64,000 nt of DNA from Cellulomonas hominis (lineage in GTDB: Bacteria > Actinomycetota > Actinomycetes > Actinomycetales > Cellulomonadaceae). This document shows, piece by piece, positions 46,053 to 54,291 of this stretch (the stretch's first letter is position 1; each line of letters starts with the position of its first letter). Below the pieces are notes generated by a model. It was not told where the DNA came from. It ran no database searches and worked only from the letters and a program-made list of their open reading frames with translations. A program made the translations under genes and the position numbers. Location of the stretch: assembly GCF_014201095.1 (NCBI RefSeq), contig NZ_JACHDN010000001.1, positions 3,844,001 through 3,908,000 of the forward strand, written 5' to 3'.

Positions 46053-48731
46053 GTGACTGACGCGACGCGACTCCTCCTGGTGGACGGCCACTCGATGGCG
46101 TACCGGGCCTTCTTCGCCCTCCCGGTGGACAAGTTCGCCACCTCGACCGGCCAGCCCACCAACGCGGTGTTCGGTTTCGTGTCGATGCTGGCCAACCTGC
46201 TGCGGGACGAGGAGCCCACGCACGTCGCGGTCGCGTTCGACGCCGGGCGGACCACGTTCCGCACCGAGCAGTACGAGGAGTACAAGGCGAACCGCTCCGC
46301 GTCGCCCGAGCCCTTCCGCGGCCAGGTCGAGATCGTCAAGCAGGTCCTCGCGACCATGCACATCCCGACGCTCGACAAGCCGGGCTTCGAGGCGGACGAC
46401 ATCCTCGCGACGCTGGCGCGCCAGGGCGCGGCCGAGGGCATGGACGTGCTCATCTGCTCCGGCGACCGCGACTCCCTGCAGCTCGTGAACGAGCGCGTCA
46501 CGGTGCTCTACCCGGTCAAGGGCGTCTCCGAGCTCGCCCGGATGACCCCGGACGCGGTCCAGGCCAAGTACGGCGTGCCGCCGGAGCGGTACCCCGACAT
46601 CGCGGCGCTGGTCGGCGAGTCCTCCGACAACCTGCCGGGCGTCCCGGGCGTCGGCCCGAAGACGGCCGCGAAGTGGATCGCCACCTACGACGGCCTCCAG
46701 GGCGTCGTCGCGAACGTCGACCGGATCACGGGCAAGGCGGGTGAGTCCCTGCGCGCGAACCTCGACCAGGTGCTGCTCAACCGGCAGCTCAACCGCCTGC
46801 TGGACGACCTGGAGCTGCCGCTCGGCCCCGAGGACCTGGCCGCGCGCCCGTGGGACCGGGAGGCGCTGCACACCATCCTCGACGAGCTCGAGTTCCGCAC
46901 CCTGCGCGACCGGCTGTTCGCGATGCTGCCCGGCGAGGCCGACGCCGCCGAGGTCGCCGGGCCGTCCGAGGGGCCGGTCATCGTCACCCCCGTGGACGGC
47001 GGGCTGGCGGCGTGGCTGGAGCGGCACGCCGGCGCCCGAACGGCGCTGGACGTGCAGGGCTCGGCGTCCCCGGCCGGCGGCGACGCGTGGGGCGTCGCCC
47101 TCGTGGTCGGCGACGAGGCCGTGGCGTACGACCTGGCGCAGATCTCCCCCGAGGACGAGACGGCGCTGGGCGCGTGGCTCGCCGACCCCGCGCAGCCCAA
47201 GGTGCTGCACGCCGCCAAGGAGGCCTGGCACGCCCTGGCGGGTCGCGGGTTCGCGCTGGCGGGCGTCGAGTTCGACACCGAGCTCGGCGCGTACCTGCTG
47301 CAGCCCGACCGCCGCGGGTACGACCTGTCCGACCTGGCGATCGGCTACCTGCGCCGCGAGCTCGGCGCGGTGGCCGACGAGTCCGGGCAGGGCGCGCTCG
47401 ACCTCGACCTGGAGGGCTCGCAGGAGGGCACCCGCGGCGCCGTCCGGGCGGCGGCCGTCCTCGACCTGGTCGACGTCCTCGGGGGCCAGCTCGCCGACCG
47501 CGGCGCGGACCACCTGCTCCGGGACGTCGAGCTGCCGCTGGAGGGCGTGCTCGAGCGCATGGAGCACGTCGGCATCGCCGCGGACGCCGGCTACCTCTCG
47601 GCGCTGGAGAAGGAGTACGACAGCGCCGTGCAGCGCGCCGCGGGCGAGGCCTACGACGCGATCGGCCGGGAGGTGAACCTCGGGTCGCCGAAGCAGCTGC
47701 AGGAGGTGCTGTTCGACCAGCTCGAGATGCCGAAGACCAAGCGCACCAAGACCGGCTACACCACCGACGCGAACGCGCTGGCGGACCTGTTCGCGCGGAC
47801 CGGGCACCCGTTCCTCGAGCACCTGCTCGCGCACCGCGACGCCATCCGCCTGCGCCAGACCGTCGAGGGCCTGCTGCGCTCGGTCGCCCCGGACGGCCGG
47901 ATCCACACGACGTTCCAGCAGACCATCGCGGCCACCGGCCGGCTGTCGTCCACCGACCCGAACCTGCAGAACATCCCGATCCGCACCGAGGCGGGGCGGC
48001 AGATCCGCCGCGCGTTCGTCGTGGGTGCCGGCTACGAGACGCTGCTGACGGCCGACTACTCGCAGATCGAGATGCGGATCATGGCGCACCTGTCCGGCGA
48101 CGCCGGGCTGATCGAGGCGTTCACCGCGGGGGAGGACCTGCACTCGTACGTCGGCTCGCGGGTGTTCGGGGTCCCGACCGACGAGGTCACCAGCGCCCAG
48201 CGGTCGAAGATCAAGGCGATGTCCTACGGCCTGGCGTACGGCCTGTCCGCGTACGGCCTCTCCCAGCAGCTCAAGGTCGCCGTCAAGGAGGCGGAGACCC
48301 TCATGGCGGACTACTTCTCCCGGTTCGGCGGCGTGCACGACTACCTGGAGACCGTCGCCGACGAGGCCCGCGCCACCGGGTACACCGCGACCATCCTCGG
48401 CCGCCGCCGCTACCTGCCGGACCTCACGAGCGACAACCGCGTCCGGCGCGAGGCCGCCGAGCGGATGGCCCTGAACGCCCCGATCCAGGGCAGCGCGGCG
48501 GACATCATCAAGCTCGCGATGCTCGGCGTGCAGCGCGAGCTCGACGCGCAGGGCCTCGCGTCGCGCCTCCTGCTCCAGGTGCACGACGAGCTCGTGCTCG
48601 AGGTCGCACCGGGCGAGCGCGACGCGGTCGAGGCGCTCGTGCGGGCGCAGATGGGCGCGGCGTACGCCCTGGACGTCCCGCTGGACGTCTCGGTCGGCGT
48701 CGGGGCGAGCTGGCACGACGCGGGCCACTGA
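46053..48731 (+). CDS. polA: DNA polymerase I
   Basis: 892 residues. The N-terminal 5'-3' exonuclease domain (VDGHSMAYRAFFALP; VAVAFDAGRTTFRTEQYEEY; SSDNLPGVPGVGPKTAAKW) covers residues 1-310. The middle 3'-5' exonuclease fold has lost its acidic residues (TALDVQGSASPAGG where proofreading enzymes have DxE), as in other actinobacterial Pol I. The polymerase domain has GRLSSTDPNLQNIPIRT, motif A DYSQIEMRIMAHLSGD, O-helix KAMSYGLAYGLSAYGL and motif C QVHDELVLEV. The O-helix carries Tyr where E. coli has Phe762. GTG 46053 is chosen over an ATG at 46035 because the latter lies upstream of the -10. Confidence 0.95.
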   Translation: MTDATRLLLVDGHSMAYRAFFALPVDKFATSTGQPTNAVFGFVSMLANLLRDEEPTHVAVAFDAGRTTFRTEQYEEYKANRSASPEPFRGQVEIVKQVLATMHIPTLDKPGFEADDILATLARQGAAEGMDVLICSGDRDSLQLVNERVTVLYPVKGVSELARMTPDAVQAKYGVPPERYPDIAALVGESSDNLPGVPGVGPKTAAKWIATYDGLQGVVANVDRITGKAGESLRANLDQVLLNRQLNRLLDDLELPLGPEDLAARPWDREALHTILDELEFRTLRDRLFAMLPGEADAAEVAGPSEGPVIVTPVDGGLAAWLERHAGARTALDVQGSASPAGGDAWGVALVVGDEAVAYDLAQISPEDETALGAWLADPAQPKVLHAAKEAWHALAGRGFALAGVEFDTELGAYLLQPDRRGYDLSDLAIGYLRRELGAVADESGQGALDLDLEGSQEGTRGAVRAAAVLDLVDVLGGQLADRGADHLLRDVELPLEGVLERMEHVGIAADAGYLSALEKEYDSAVQRAAGEAYDAIGREVNLGSPKQLQEVLFDQLEMPKTKRTKTGYTTDANALADLFARTGHPFLEHLLAHRDAIRLRQTVEGLLRSVAPDGRIHTTFQQTIAATGRLSSTDPNLQNIPIRTEAGRQIRRAFVVGAGYETLLTADYSQIEMRIMAHLSGDAGLIEAFTAGEDLHSYVGSRVFGVPTDEVTSAQRSKIKAMSYGLAYGLSAYGLSQQLKVAVKEAETLMADYFSRFGGVHDYLETVADEARATGYTATILGRRRYLPDLTSDNRVRREAAERMALNAPIQGSAADIIKLAMLGVQRELDAQGLASRLLLQVHDELVLEVAPGERDAVEALVRAQMGAAYALDVPLDVSVGVGASWHDAGH

Positions 48732-48733
48732 GC

Positions 48734-49351
48734 GTGCCCAGGCGGGTCGACCGGGACCAGCGGCGCGCGGAGATCGTCGACGCCGCGCTGCGCGTCGTCG
48801 CGCGCGAGGGGCTGGACGGGGCCACCACCCGCGCGATCGCGGACGAGGCGCGCTGCACGCTGAGCGTGCTCGCGCACTTCTTCGGCGGCAAGGAGGGGCT
48901 GCTGGTCGCCGCGCAGACCGAGGTGCTCGACCGGATCGTCCGGCGCGCCTTCCGGTCCTCGGGTGAGCTGATGGGCCTCGAGGCCCTCGCGGGCGCCCTG
49001 GACGCGGCGCTCCCGCTCGACGCGGAGCGGTCCGCCGACGCCGCGGCCAACGCCGCCTTCGCCGCGGCGGCCCTTGCGCACCCGGACCTGGCCGCCGCGC
49101 GCCGGAGCAGCCGCGCGGACATCCGCCGGGTGCTGGACGGCTGCCTCGCGGAGGCCCGCGAGGCGGCCGAGCTGCGCGACGGCGTCGACGACGGCGCGGT
49201 CGTCCAGGAGTTCTTCGTGCTCGCGGAGGGCGCCGCGCTGTCCGTGGGGCTGGACGGCGACGGCGACCCCGAGGTCACGGCACGGGTGCGGCGGCAGGCG
49301 GCGGAGTTCGTCGACCGGCTGCGGCGTCCCGGGCCCGCTGCTCCGCGCTGA
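48734..49351 (+). CDS. TetR-family transcriptional regulator
   Basis: 205 residues. Residues 10-56 form the TetR helix-turn-helix (AEIVDAALRVVAREGLDGAT, then SVLAHFFGGKEGLLVAAQTE, where YYHF of other members reads LAHFF). The C-terminal half is an all-helical ligand/dimer domain. It follows polA by two bases and may be co-transcribed with it. Its 3' end overlaps the convergent beta-glucosidase gene by 77 bases. Possible control of the neighbouring beta-glucosidase/MFS pair is a guess. Confidence 0.85.
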   Translation: MPRRVDRDQRRAEIVDAALRVVAREGLDGATTRAIADEARCTLSVLAHFFGGKEGLLVAAQTEVLDRIVRRAFRSSGELMGLEALAGALDAALPLDAERSADAAANAAFAAAALAHPDLAAARRSSRADIRRVLDGCLAEAREAAELRDGVDDGAVVQEFFVLAEGAALSVGLDGDGDPEVTARVRRQAAEFVDRLRRPGPAAPR

Positions 49352-50699
49352 CCCCGAGCCACCAGGACCACGAGTCCTTCGGCGTGCGGGCCTGCGTCGC
49401 GCGGTCGACGTGCACCAGCCCGAACCGCTCCTCGAACCCGGCGGCCCACTCGACGTTGTCGAACGCCGACCACACGTAGGCGCCGCGGACGTCCACCCCC
49501 GCGGCCACCGCGTCGGCGACCGCGCCGAGGTGCGCGTCGAGGAACGCGACCCGGCGCGGGTCCGCCACCCGGCCGGTGACCGGGTCCGGGTCGGGGTCGC
49601 GGTAGGACGCGCCGAACTCGGTCACCACGACCGGCGGCAGGCCGGGGTACCGGTCGCGCAGCGCGACCAGCACCGCGGTCAGCGCCTCCGGGACGACGGC
49701 CCAGCCGAAGTCGGTCCGCTCCGCGCAGTCCACCGGCACGGGGGAGAACGGCAGCCCGTCCGGGACGTCGACCTCCATGACGCCGCGGTAGTCCTTGCCG
49801 GCCCGCGGCGCCTCGACGCGGGCGGGCTCGTAGTAGTTCACCCCGTACACGTCGAGCGGCGCGGCGATCACGGCGAGGTCGGCGTCCAGCGCGCCGCCGT
49901 GCACCGGGAGCAGCTCCTCGACGCCCTCGGGGTAGCGGCCCAGCAGGATCGGGTCGGAGTACGCCCAGTTGGTGACGACGCGGAACAGCTCGGCGGCGGC
50001 GACGTCCTCCGGGGCGTCCGACGCGGCCTCGACCGGGAAGTGCTGCTGGGCGATCCCGACGCGGTGCCCGGGTCCCGCGGCCCGCAGCACCGCCGTGCCG
50101 AGTCCGTGCGCGAGGAGCTGGTGGTGCCCCGCGGCGAGCGCACCCAGCCCGAGGCCGAGCGCCGGCGCGTGGTCCGTCAGCCCGTGGCCGTAGAGCGTGT
50201 GCACGTTGATCTCGTTGAGCGTGAGCCAGTCGTGCACCCGGTCGCCGAGCCGGTCGACCACGTGCCCCGCGTAGTCCGCGAACGCGTGCGCCGTCCGGCG
50301 GTCCAGCCACCCCCCGTCCGCCTGCAGGGCCAGCGGGAGGTCCCAGTGGTACAGCGTGGGCACCGGGCGGACGCCGGCGGCGAGCAGCGCGTCCACCAGC
50401 CGGTCGTAGAAGTCGAGCCCGGCGGGGTTCACCGGCCCGGTGCCGCCCGGGACGACCCGCGGCCAGGAGATCGAGAACCGGTAGTCGTCGAGCCCGGTGA
50501 GGAGCGCGGCGTCCTCGGCGTACCGGTGGTAGTGGTCGATCGCGACGCGGCCGGTGTCGCCGTTCCGGATCACGCCGGGGCGGGACGTGAACTCGTCCCA
50601 GATGCTCGGGCCCTTCCCGTCGGCGTCCCACGCGCCCTCCACCTGGTAGGCGGAGGTGGCGGCGCCGAAGCGGAATCCGGGCGGCAGGTCTCGGGGCAC
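49275..50699 (-). CDS. GH1 beta-glucosidase
   Basis: 474-residue cytoplasmic glycoside hydrolase family 1 enzyme. N-terminal FRFGAATSAYQVEGAWDADG and PSIWDEF; acid/base Glu163 in LTLNEIN (usually TxNEP); nucleophile Glu361 in VVVTEFGASY, a known variant of ITENG; and NVEWAAGFEERFGLVHVD near the end. GTG 50699 is chosen since GGAAGGA lies eight bases upstream; a GTG at 50744 lacks one. It is the second gene of a pair with the MFS transporter, suggesting uptake and hydrolysis of cellobiose or another beta-glucoside. Confidence 0.93.
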   Translation of the reverse strand: MPRDLPPGFRFGAATSAYQVEGAWDADGKGPSIWDEFTSRPGVIRNGDTGRVAIDHYHRYAEDAALLTGLDDYRFSISWPRVVPGGTGPVNPAGLDFYDRLVDALLAAGVRPVPTLYHWDLPLALQADGGWLDRRTAHAFADYAGHVVDRLGDRVHDWLTLNEINVHTLYGHGLTDHAPALGLGLGALAAGHHQLLAHGLGTAVLRAAGPGHRVGIAQQHFPVEAASDAPEDVAAAELFRVVTNWAYSDPILLGRYPEGVEELLPVHGGALDADLAVIAAPLDVYGVNYYEPARVEAPRAGKDYRGVMEVDVPDGLPFSPVPVDCAERTDFGWAVVPEALTAVLVALRDRYPGLPPVVVTEFGASYRDPDPDPVTGRVADPRRVAFLDAHLGAVADAVAAGVDVRGAYVWSAFDNVEWAAGFEERFGLVHVDRATQARTPKDSWSWWLGVSAEQRARDAAAGRRTPPPAAAPVP

Positions 50700-50754
50700 G
50701 GCGGGGTCCTTCCAGGGCGCGGGGGTCAGGTGGCGGGGAGTCACGGGGTGGGGG

Positions 50755-52026
50755 TCACGCCGCGTCGGCGCGGGCGTCGGCGGAGTCGGGCGCGTCGCGC
50801 AGGTGGCGGACGCCGACGAGCGCGGCGAGCGCGAGGGCGGCGGTCACGCCGTACAGCACGGGGTACCCGCCGGCGCGGGTGACCAGCGGCGCGGCGAGCA
50901 CCGGCGCGAGCACCTGCGGCAGCGCGGAGGCCACGTTCCCGACGCCGAGCATGGTCGCCCGGGTGCGCGGGTCGGGCAGCACGGCGGTGAGCACGGCCAG
51001 GTCGACGGCCACGTACAGGCCCCAGCCGACGCCGACCAGCGCCGTCGCCGCCAGCACGACCGGCAGCACGGGGAACGCAGCGAGCAGCGTGGCCGCGGCC
51101 GCCAGCAGCACCGCGGACGCGGCGACGAACGGCCGGCGCCGGCCCCGGCGGTCCGAGGCGGCACCCGCGACGCCGGCCACCACGGCGGTGACGAGGGCGG
51201 TGATCGCGGTGAGCGCCAGGACCCAGGTGCCGGGGTGGTCCACCCCGACGCCGTCCTGCAGGTAGAAGTACAGGTAGAGCAGCACGAGCGCGTTGACGAG
51301 GTTGAGTGCGAGCCGCACGCCCCAGGCCCACGCGAACGGGACGGTGGGCCGGAGCCCGCGCAGCCCGTCCCGCGGGCTCTCGGGCGCCTGCGGGGAGCTG
51401 CCGGGCGCCTCGTGGTGCACGACGAGCAGCGCGGTCACCAGGCACGGCACGGCCACGGCCAGCGCGACGTACCCGAGCGGCCCCTCGCCCGCGGCCACGG
51501 CGACGGCGGTGCCCGCGACGACCCCGATCGTCTGCGCGATGCCGAACCAGGCGCCGACGGTCCCGCGCCGCCGCTCCGGGACGTGGTCCGCGAGCATGGC
51601 CGCCAGCGCGGCGAGCGGCCCGTTCAGGCCGACCTGCACGAGCAGCCACCCCGCGACCATCGCCGCCGGCGTGTCCGCGGCGGCGAGCACGAGCAGGCCC
51701 GCGACGCCGACGGCGGTGCCGGCGACCAGCACGGGCCGGCGCCGTCCCCACCGCGTGCGCAGCCGGTCGGACAGCGCGCCCCACAGCGGGTTGGCGACCA
51801 TCGACGCGAACGCGCCGTACCCCGTCACGAGGGCCAGCAGCGCCTCCTTGCCGTCCGCCGCGATCCGGTCGGCCTGGGCGGGCAGCAGCACCTGGATCGG
51901 CCCGAACCACCCCGCGGCCACGCCCACCATCGCGAGGACGTACGCGACGAGCCACCCCCGGGTGGGTACGCGGGGCCCGGCGAGGACGGCCACGGCCGGC
52001 GCGCCCGGCGGGTTCGACTCCGGCAT
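50755..52026 (-). CDS. MFS transporter, probable glycoside permease
   Basis: 423-residue membrane protein with 12 hydrophobic segments and the MFS loop motifs GALSDRLRTRWGRRRPVLV and GAASDRRGRRRPFVA, plus LADHVPERRRGTVGAWFGIA. The arrangement resembles GPH/sucrose-type symporters. The ATG at 52026 has a GGAGGA site and lies just downstream of an 11-base palindrome. It precedes the GH1 gene by 55 bases, so it most likely imports the beta-glucoside that GH1 cleaves. Confidence 0.88.
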   Translation of the reverse strand: MPESNPPGAPAVAVLAGPRVPTRGWLVAYVLAMVGVAAGWFGPIQVLLPAQADRIAADGKEALLALVTGYGAFASMVANPLWGALSDRLRTRWGRRRPVLVAGTAVGVAGLLVLAAADTPAAMVAGWLLVQVGLNGPLAALAAMLADHVPERRRGTVGAWFGIAQTIGVVAGTAVAVAAGEGPLGYVALAVAVPCLVTALLVVHHEAPGSSPQAPESPRDGLRGLRPTVPFAWAWGVRLALNLVNALVLLYLYFYLQDGVGVDHPGTWVLALTAITALVTAVVAGVAGAASDRRGRRRPFVAASAVLLAAAATLLAAFPVLPVVLAATALVGVGWGLYVAVDLAVLTAVLPDPRTRATMLGVGNVASALPQVLAPVLAAPLVTRAGGYPVLYGVTAALALAALVGVRHLRDAPDSADARADAA

Positions 52027-52043
52027 CGCGTCCTCCGCGTTTT

Positions 52044-52054
52044 GGTGTATCACC
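52044..52054. promoter_or_regulatory. candidate operator of the MFS/GH1 pair
   Basis: GGTG TAT CACC palindrome 17 bases upstream of the MFS start codon, in an unusually AT-rich patch for this window. Confidence 0.4.
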
Positions 52055-52154
52055 TGATCCAGAACGCAAGGTACTGCCTGCCCCGGTCCGCCGCCAGACC
52101 CCCGGCACGATCCGCGAGCCCGCGAGTTCGACGGGGCACGCCGGGCGGGGGCGC

Positions 52155-53018
52155 TCAGGGGCGGTGGGACACCAGGATCGCCGTGCCCGGGAGCAGGCGT
52201 CCGCGCAGGGGGCTCCAGCCGCCCCACGTCCGGTCGTGGCCCTCGGGCCACTCCGGCTCGACCAGCGCGTCCAGCACCAGCCCGGCGCCCACCAGGTCGG
52301 CCACGTGGTCGCCGAGGGTCCGGTGGTACTCGGCGTACAGCACCCGCCCGCGGTCGTCCGCCTCGACGTAGGGCCGCCGGTCGAAGTACGAGCGCTCCGC
52401 GGTGAGCCCGGGCGGCCCGGGGTCGTCGGGGAACGCCCACCGCACCGGGTGGGTCACCGAGCACACCCAGCGCCCGCCCGGCCGCAGCACCCGCGCCGCC
52501 TCGGCGTGCACCCGCCGCGCGTCCGGCACGAACGGGATGGCGCCGTAGGCGGTGAACACGACGTCGAACGAGGCGTCCGGGAACGGCAGCGTCCGGGCGT
52601 CGGCCTGCACGAGCGGCACGGCGACCGCCCGCCCGGCGACCGGCCCGGCCTCGCGCCCCGCGTCGGCGGCGCGCGCCCGGTCCACCGCCGCGGCCGCGCC
52701 GAGCATCCCGGCGGACACGTCGGTCGCCACCGCCAGCGCGCCGTGCGCGGCCAGCCAGCGCGAGCACTGCGCCGCGCCCGAGCCGACCTCGAGCACCCGC
52801 CGTCCGGCGACGTCGCCCAGCAGGTGCGCGTCGGCCTCCCGCAGGCCCTCGGGGCACCAGACGAAGTCGTCGTCCCCGAGGAAGGCGCCGTGCTCGTCGA
52901 GGTAGTCCCCGGCGTTCGCGTCCCACCAGCGCCGGCCGGCACCCTCGGCGGCCGCGGCGGGCACGTCGCGGTACCCCGCGGAGGCGAGCTGCGGGCCCGG
53001 CGCGTCGTCGGTCGTCAC
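52155..53018 (-). CDS. class I SAM-dependent methyltransferase
   Basis: 287 residues. The SAM site is RRVLEVGSGAAQCSRWLAAH (about residue 73), with the acidic strand end VATDVSAGM, motif VQADARTLPFPDASFDVVFT and the post-motif VLRPGGRWVCSVTHP. Methyltransferase_11 type; the substrate cannot be inferred. GTG start at 53018, with TACCGT six bases upstream. It is divergent from pfkA. Confidence 0.88.
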   Translation of the reverse strand: MTTDDAPGPQLASAGYRDVPAAAAEGAGRRWWDANAGDYLDEHGAFLGDDDFVWCPEGLREADAHLLGDVAGRRVLEVGSGAAQCSRWLAAHGALAVATDVSAGMLGAAAAVDRARAADAGREAGPVAGRAVAVPLVQADARTLPFPDASFDVVFTAYGAIPFVPDARRVHAEAARVLRPGGRWVCSVTHPVRWAFPDDPGPPGLTAERSYFDRRPYVEADDRGRVLYAEYHRTLGDHVADLVGAGLVLDALVEPEWPEGHDRTWGGWSPLRGRLLPGTAILVSHRP

Positions 53019-53024
53019 CCCCCG

Positions 53025-53030
53025 ACGGTA
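53025..53030 (-). promoter_or_regulatory. -10 element of the methyltransferase gene
   Basis: TACCGT on the minus strand, six bases before the GTG; leaderless arrangement. Confidence 0.45.
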
Positions 53031-53073
53031 GCCGTCCGGGACCTCCGGCTCACGGTGGGGCCCGGCGTGCCGA

Positions 53074-53079
53074 TAGCCT
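53074..53079 (+). promoter_or_regulatory. -10 element of pfkA
   Basis: TAGCCT in the context CGATAGCCTG, 60 bases before the start codon; no clear -35. Confidence 0.4.
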
Positions 53080-53139
53080 GGTCAGGTCGCGCGACGGCGC
53101 CGCGGCCAACCCCCACCCTCGGATGAAGGAGACCTCAGC

Positions 53140-54165
53140 GTGCGAGTCGGACTGCTCACCGGTGGTGGCGACGTCCCCGGTCTGAACGCGGCGATCCGGG
53201 CGGTCGTCAAGCGGGGCGAGGGGGAGTACGGGCACTCCATCATCGGGTTCCGCAACGGCTGGCGCGGCGTGGTGGACGGCGACATCGTGCCGCTGACCCG
53301 CAACCACATCCGCAACGTGCTGCCCAGCGGCGGCACCCTCCTCGGCACGGCGCGGTACCACCCGCACGCGTCGAACGGCGGCATGGACGGCGTCCTGGCG
53401 ACCCTGGAGGCCGAGCGGATCGAAGCGCTGATCTGCATCGGCGGCGACGGCACGCTGCACGCGGCGTCGAAGGTGGCCGAGGCGGGCGTCAAGATCGTCG
53501 CGATCCCCAAGACGATCGACAACGACGTCTGGGGCACCGACCGGTCCATCGGCTTCGAGACCGCGGTGGGCATCGCGACCGAGGCGATCGACCGGGTGCA
53601 CACCACCGCCGAGTCGCACAACCGCGTGATGATCGTCGAGGTCATGGGGCGCAGCGCCGGCTGGATCGCCGTGACCGCCGGGATCGCCGGCGGCGCCGAG
53701 GTCGTGCTGGCCCCGGAGGAGCCGTTCGACATCGACAAGGTGATCAAGTTCCTCAAGCACCGGCACCGCGCGCACGCGAACTTCTCGATCGTCGTCGTCG
53801 CCGAGGGGGCCGTCCCGGCCGAGGGCACGTCGATGTCGTACGAGGCGCCGGTCGGTCAGTTCGGCGAGATCGTCGCGGGCGCGATCACCGCGCGGGTGAA
53901 GGCGGAGATCGAGGAGCGCACCGGGTTCGACACCCGCGTGACGGTGCTCGGCCACGTGCAGCGCGGCGGCAGCCCGGTCCCGGCGGACCGGATCCTCGGC
54001 AGCCGGTTCGGCGTCGCCGCGATCGACGCGCTGGCCCGGGGCGAGTCGAACGTCATGACGGCGCTGCGCGGCGAGGAGGTCGTGCTGGTCCCGCTGCCCG
54101 AGATCGCGGGCAAGGTGAAGCGCGTCCCGTCGGAGCTGCTCCGGGTGGCGCGCGCCCTGGCCTGA
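53140..54165 (+). CDS. pfkA: 6-phosphofructokinase (ATP-dependent, group III type)
   Basis: 341 residues. It phosphorylates fructose 6-phosphate, the committing step of glycolysis. The phosphate-donor residue is Gly104 (GGDGT, residues 101-105), which favours ATP over pyrophosphate, while the substrate loop is PKTIDND with Lys124 (E. coli has Gly there). This Gly104/Lys124 combination is that of the streptomycete ATP-PFK. Other marks are LTGGGDVPGLNAAIR, MGRSAGWIA and VLGHVQRGGSPVPADR. GTG start with GAAGGAGA upstream. Confidence 0.95.
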   Translation: MRVGLLTGGGDVPGLNAAIRAVVKRGEGEYGHSIIGFRNGWRGVVDGDIVPLTRNHIRNVLPSGGTLLGTARYHPHASNGGMDGVLATLEAERIEALICIGGDGTLHAASKVAEAGVKIVAIPKTIDNDVWGTDRSIGFETAVGIATEAIDRVHTTAESHNRVMIVEVMGRSAGWIAVTAGIAGGAEVVLAPEEPFDIDKVIKFLKHRHRAHANFSIVVVAEGAVPAEGTSMSYEAPVGQFGEIVAGAITARVKAEIEERTGFDTRVTVLGHVQRGGSPVPADRILGSRFGVAAIDALARGESNVMTALRGEEVVLVPLPEIAGKVKRVPSELLRVARALA

Positions 54166-54170
54166 CGGCT

Positions 54171-54200
54171 TTGACCCGCCGTCACCGGGGCCGGTAAGGT
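54171..54200 (+). promoter_or_regulatory. rpsA promoter
   Basis: TTGACC (54171-54176), 18-base spacer, TAAGGT (54195-54200): the best -35/-10 pair in the window. Predicted start near 54207, leader about 85 bases. Confidence 0.75.
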
Positions 54201-54248
54201 ATTCGGCGGTGTGGCGTGCCCTGCGTGGGGCGCGCGGCACCGCCGAAT
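54201..54248 (+). promoter_or_regulatory. hairpin in the rpsA leader
   Basis: ATTCGGCGGTG (54201-54211) pairs perfectly with CACCGCCGAAT (54238-54248); an inner stem CGTGCCC/GGGCGCG extends it. The outer arm overlaps the predicted transcription start, so only about seven outer pairs may exist in the RNA. It could serve feedback control by S1, as leader hairpins do in E. coli, but this is inference. Confidence 0.5.
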
Positions 54249-54291
54249 CCCTGTTCGCACGACAACTGTCCGCATCGGAGCCCATCCCTAC

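Noticed and set aside
53140..54165. Pyrophosphate-dependent phosphofructokinase
   Set aside because: Residue 104 is Gly, which marks ATP use, although Lys124 is also found in PPi enzymes.
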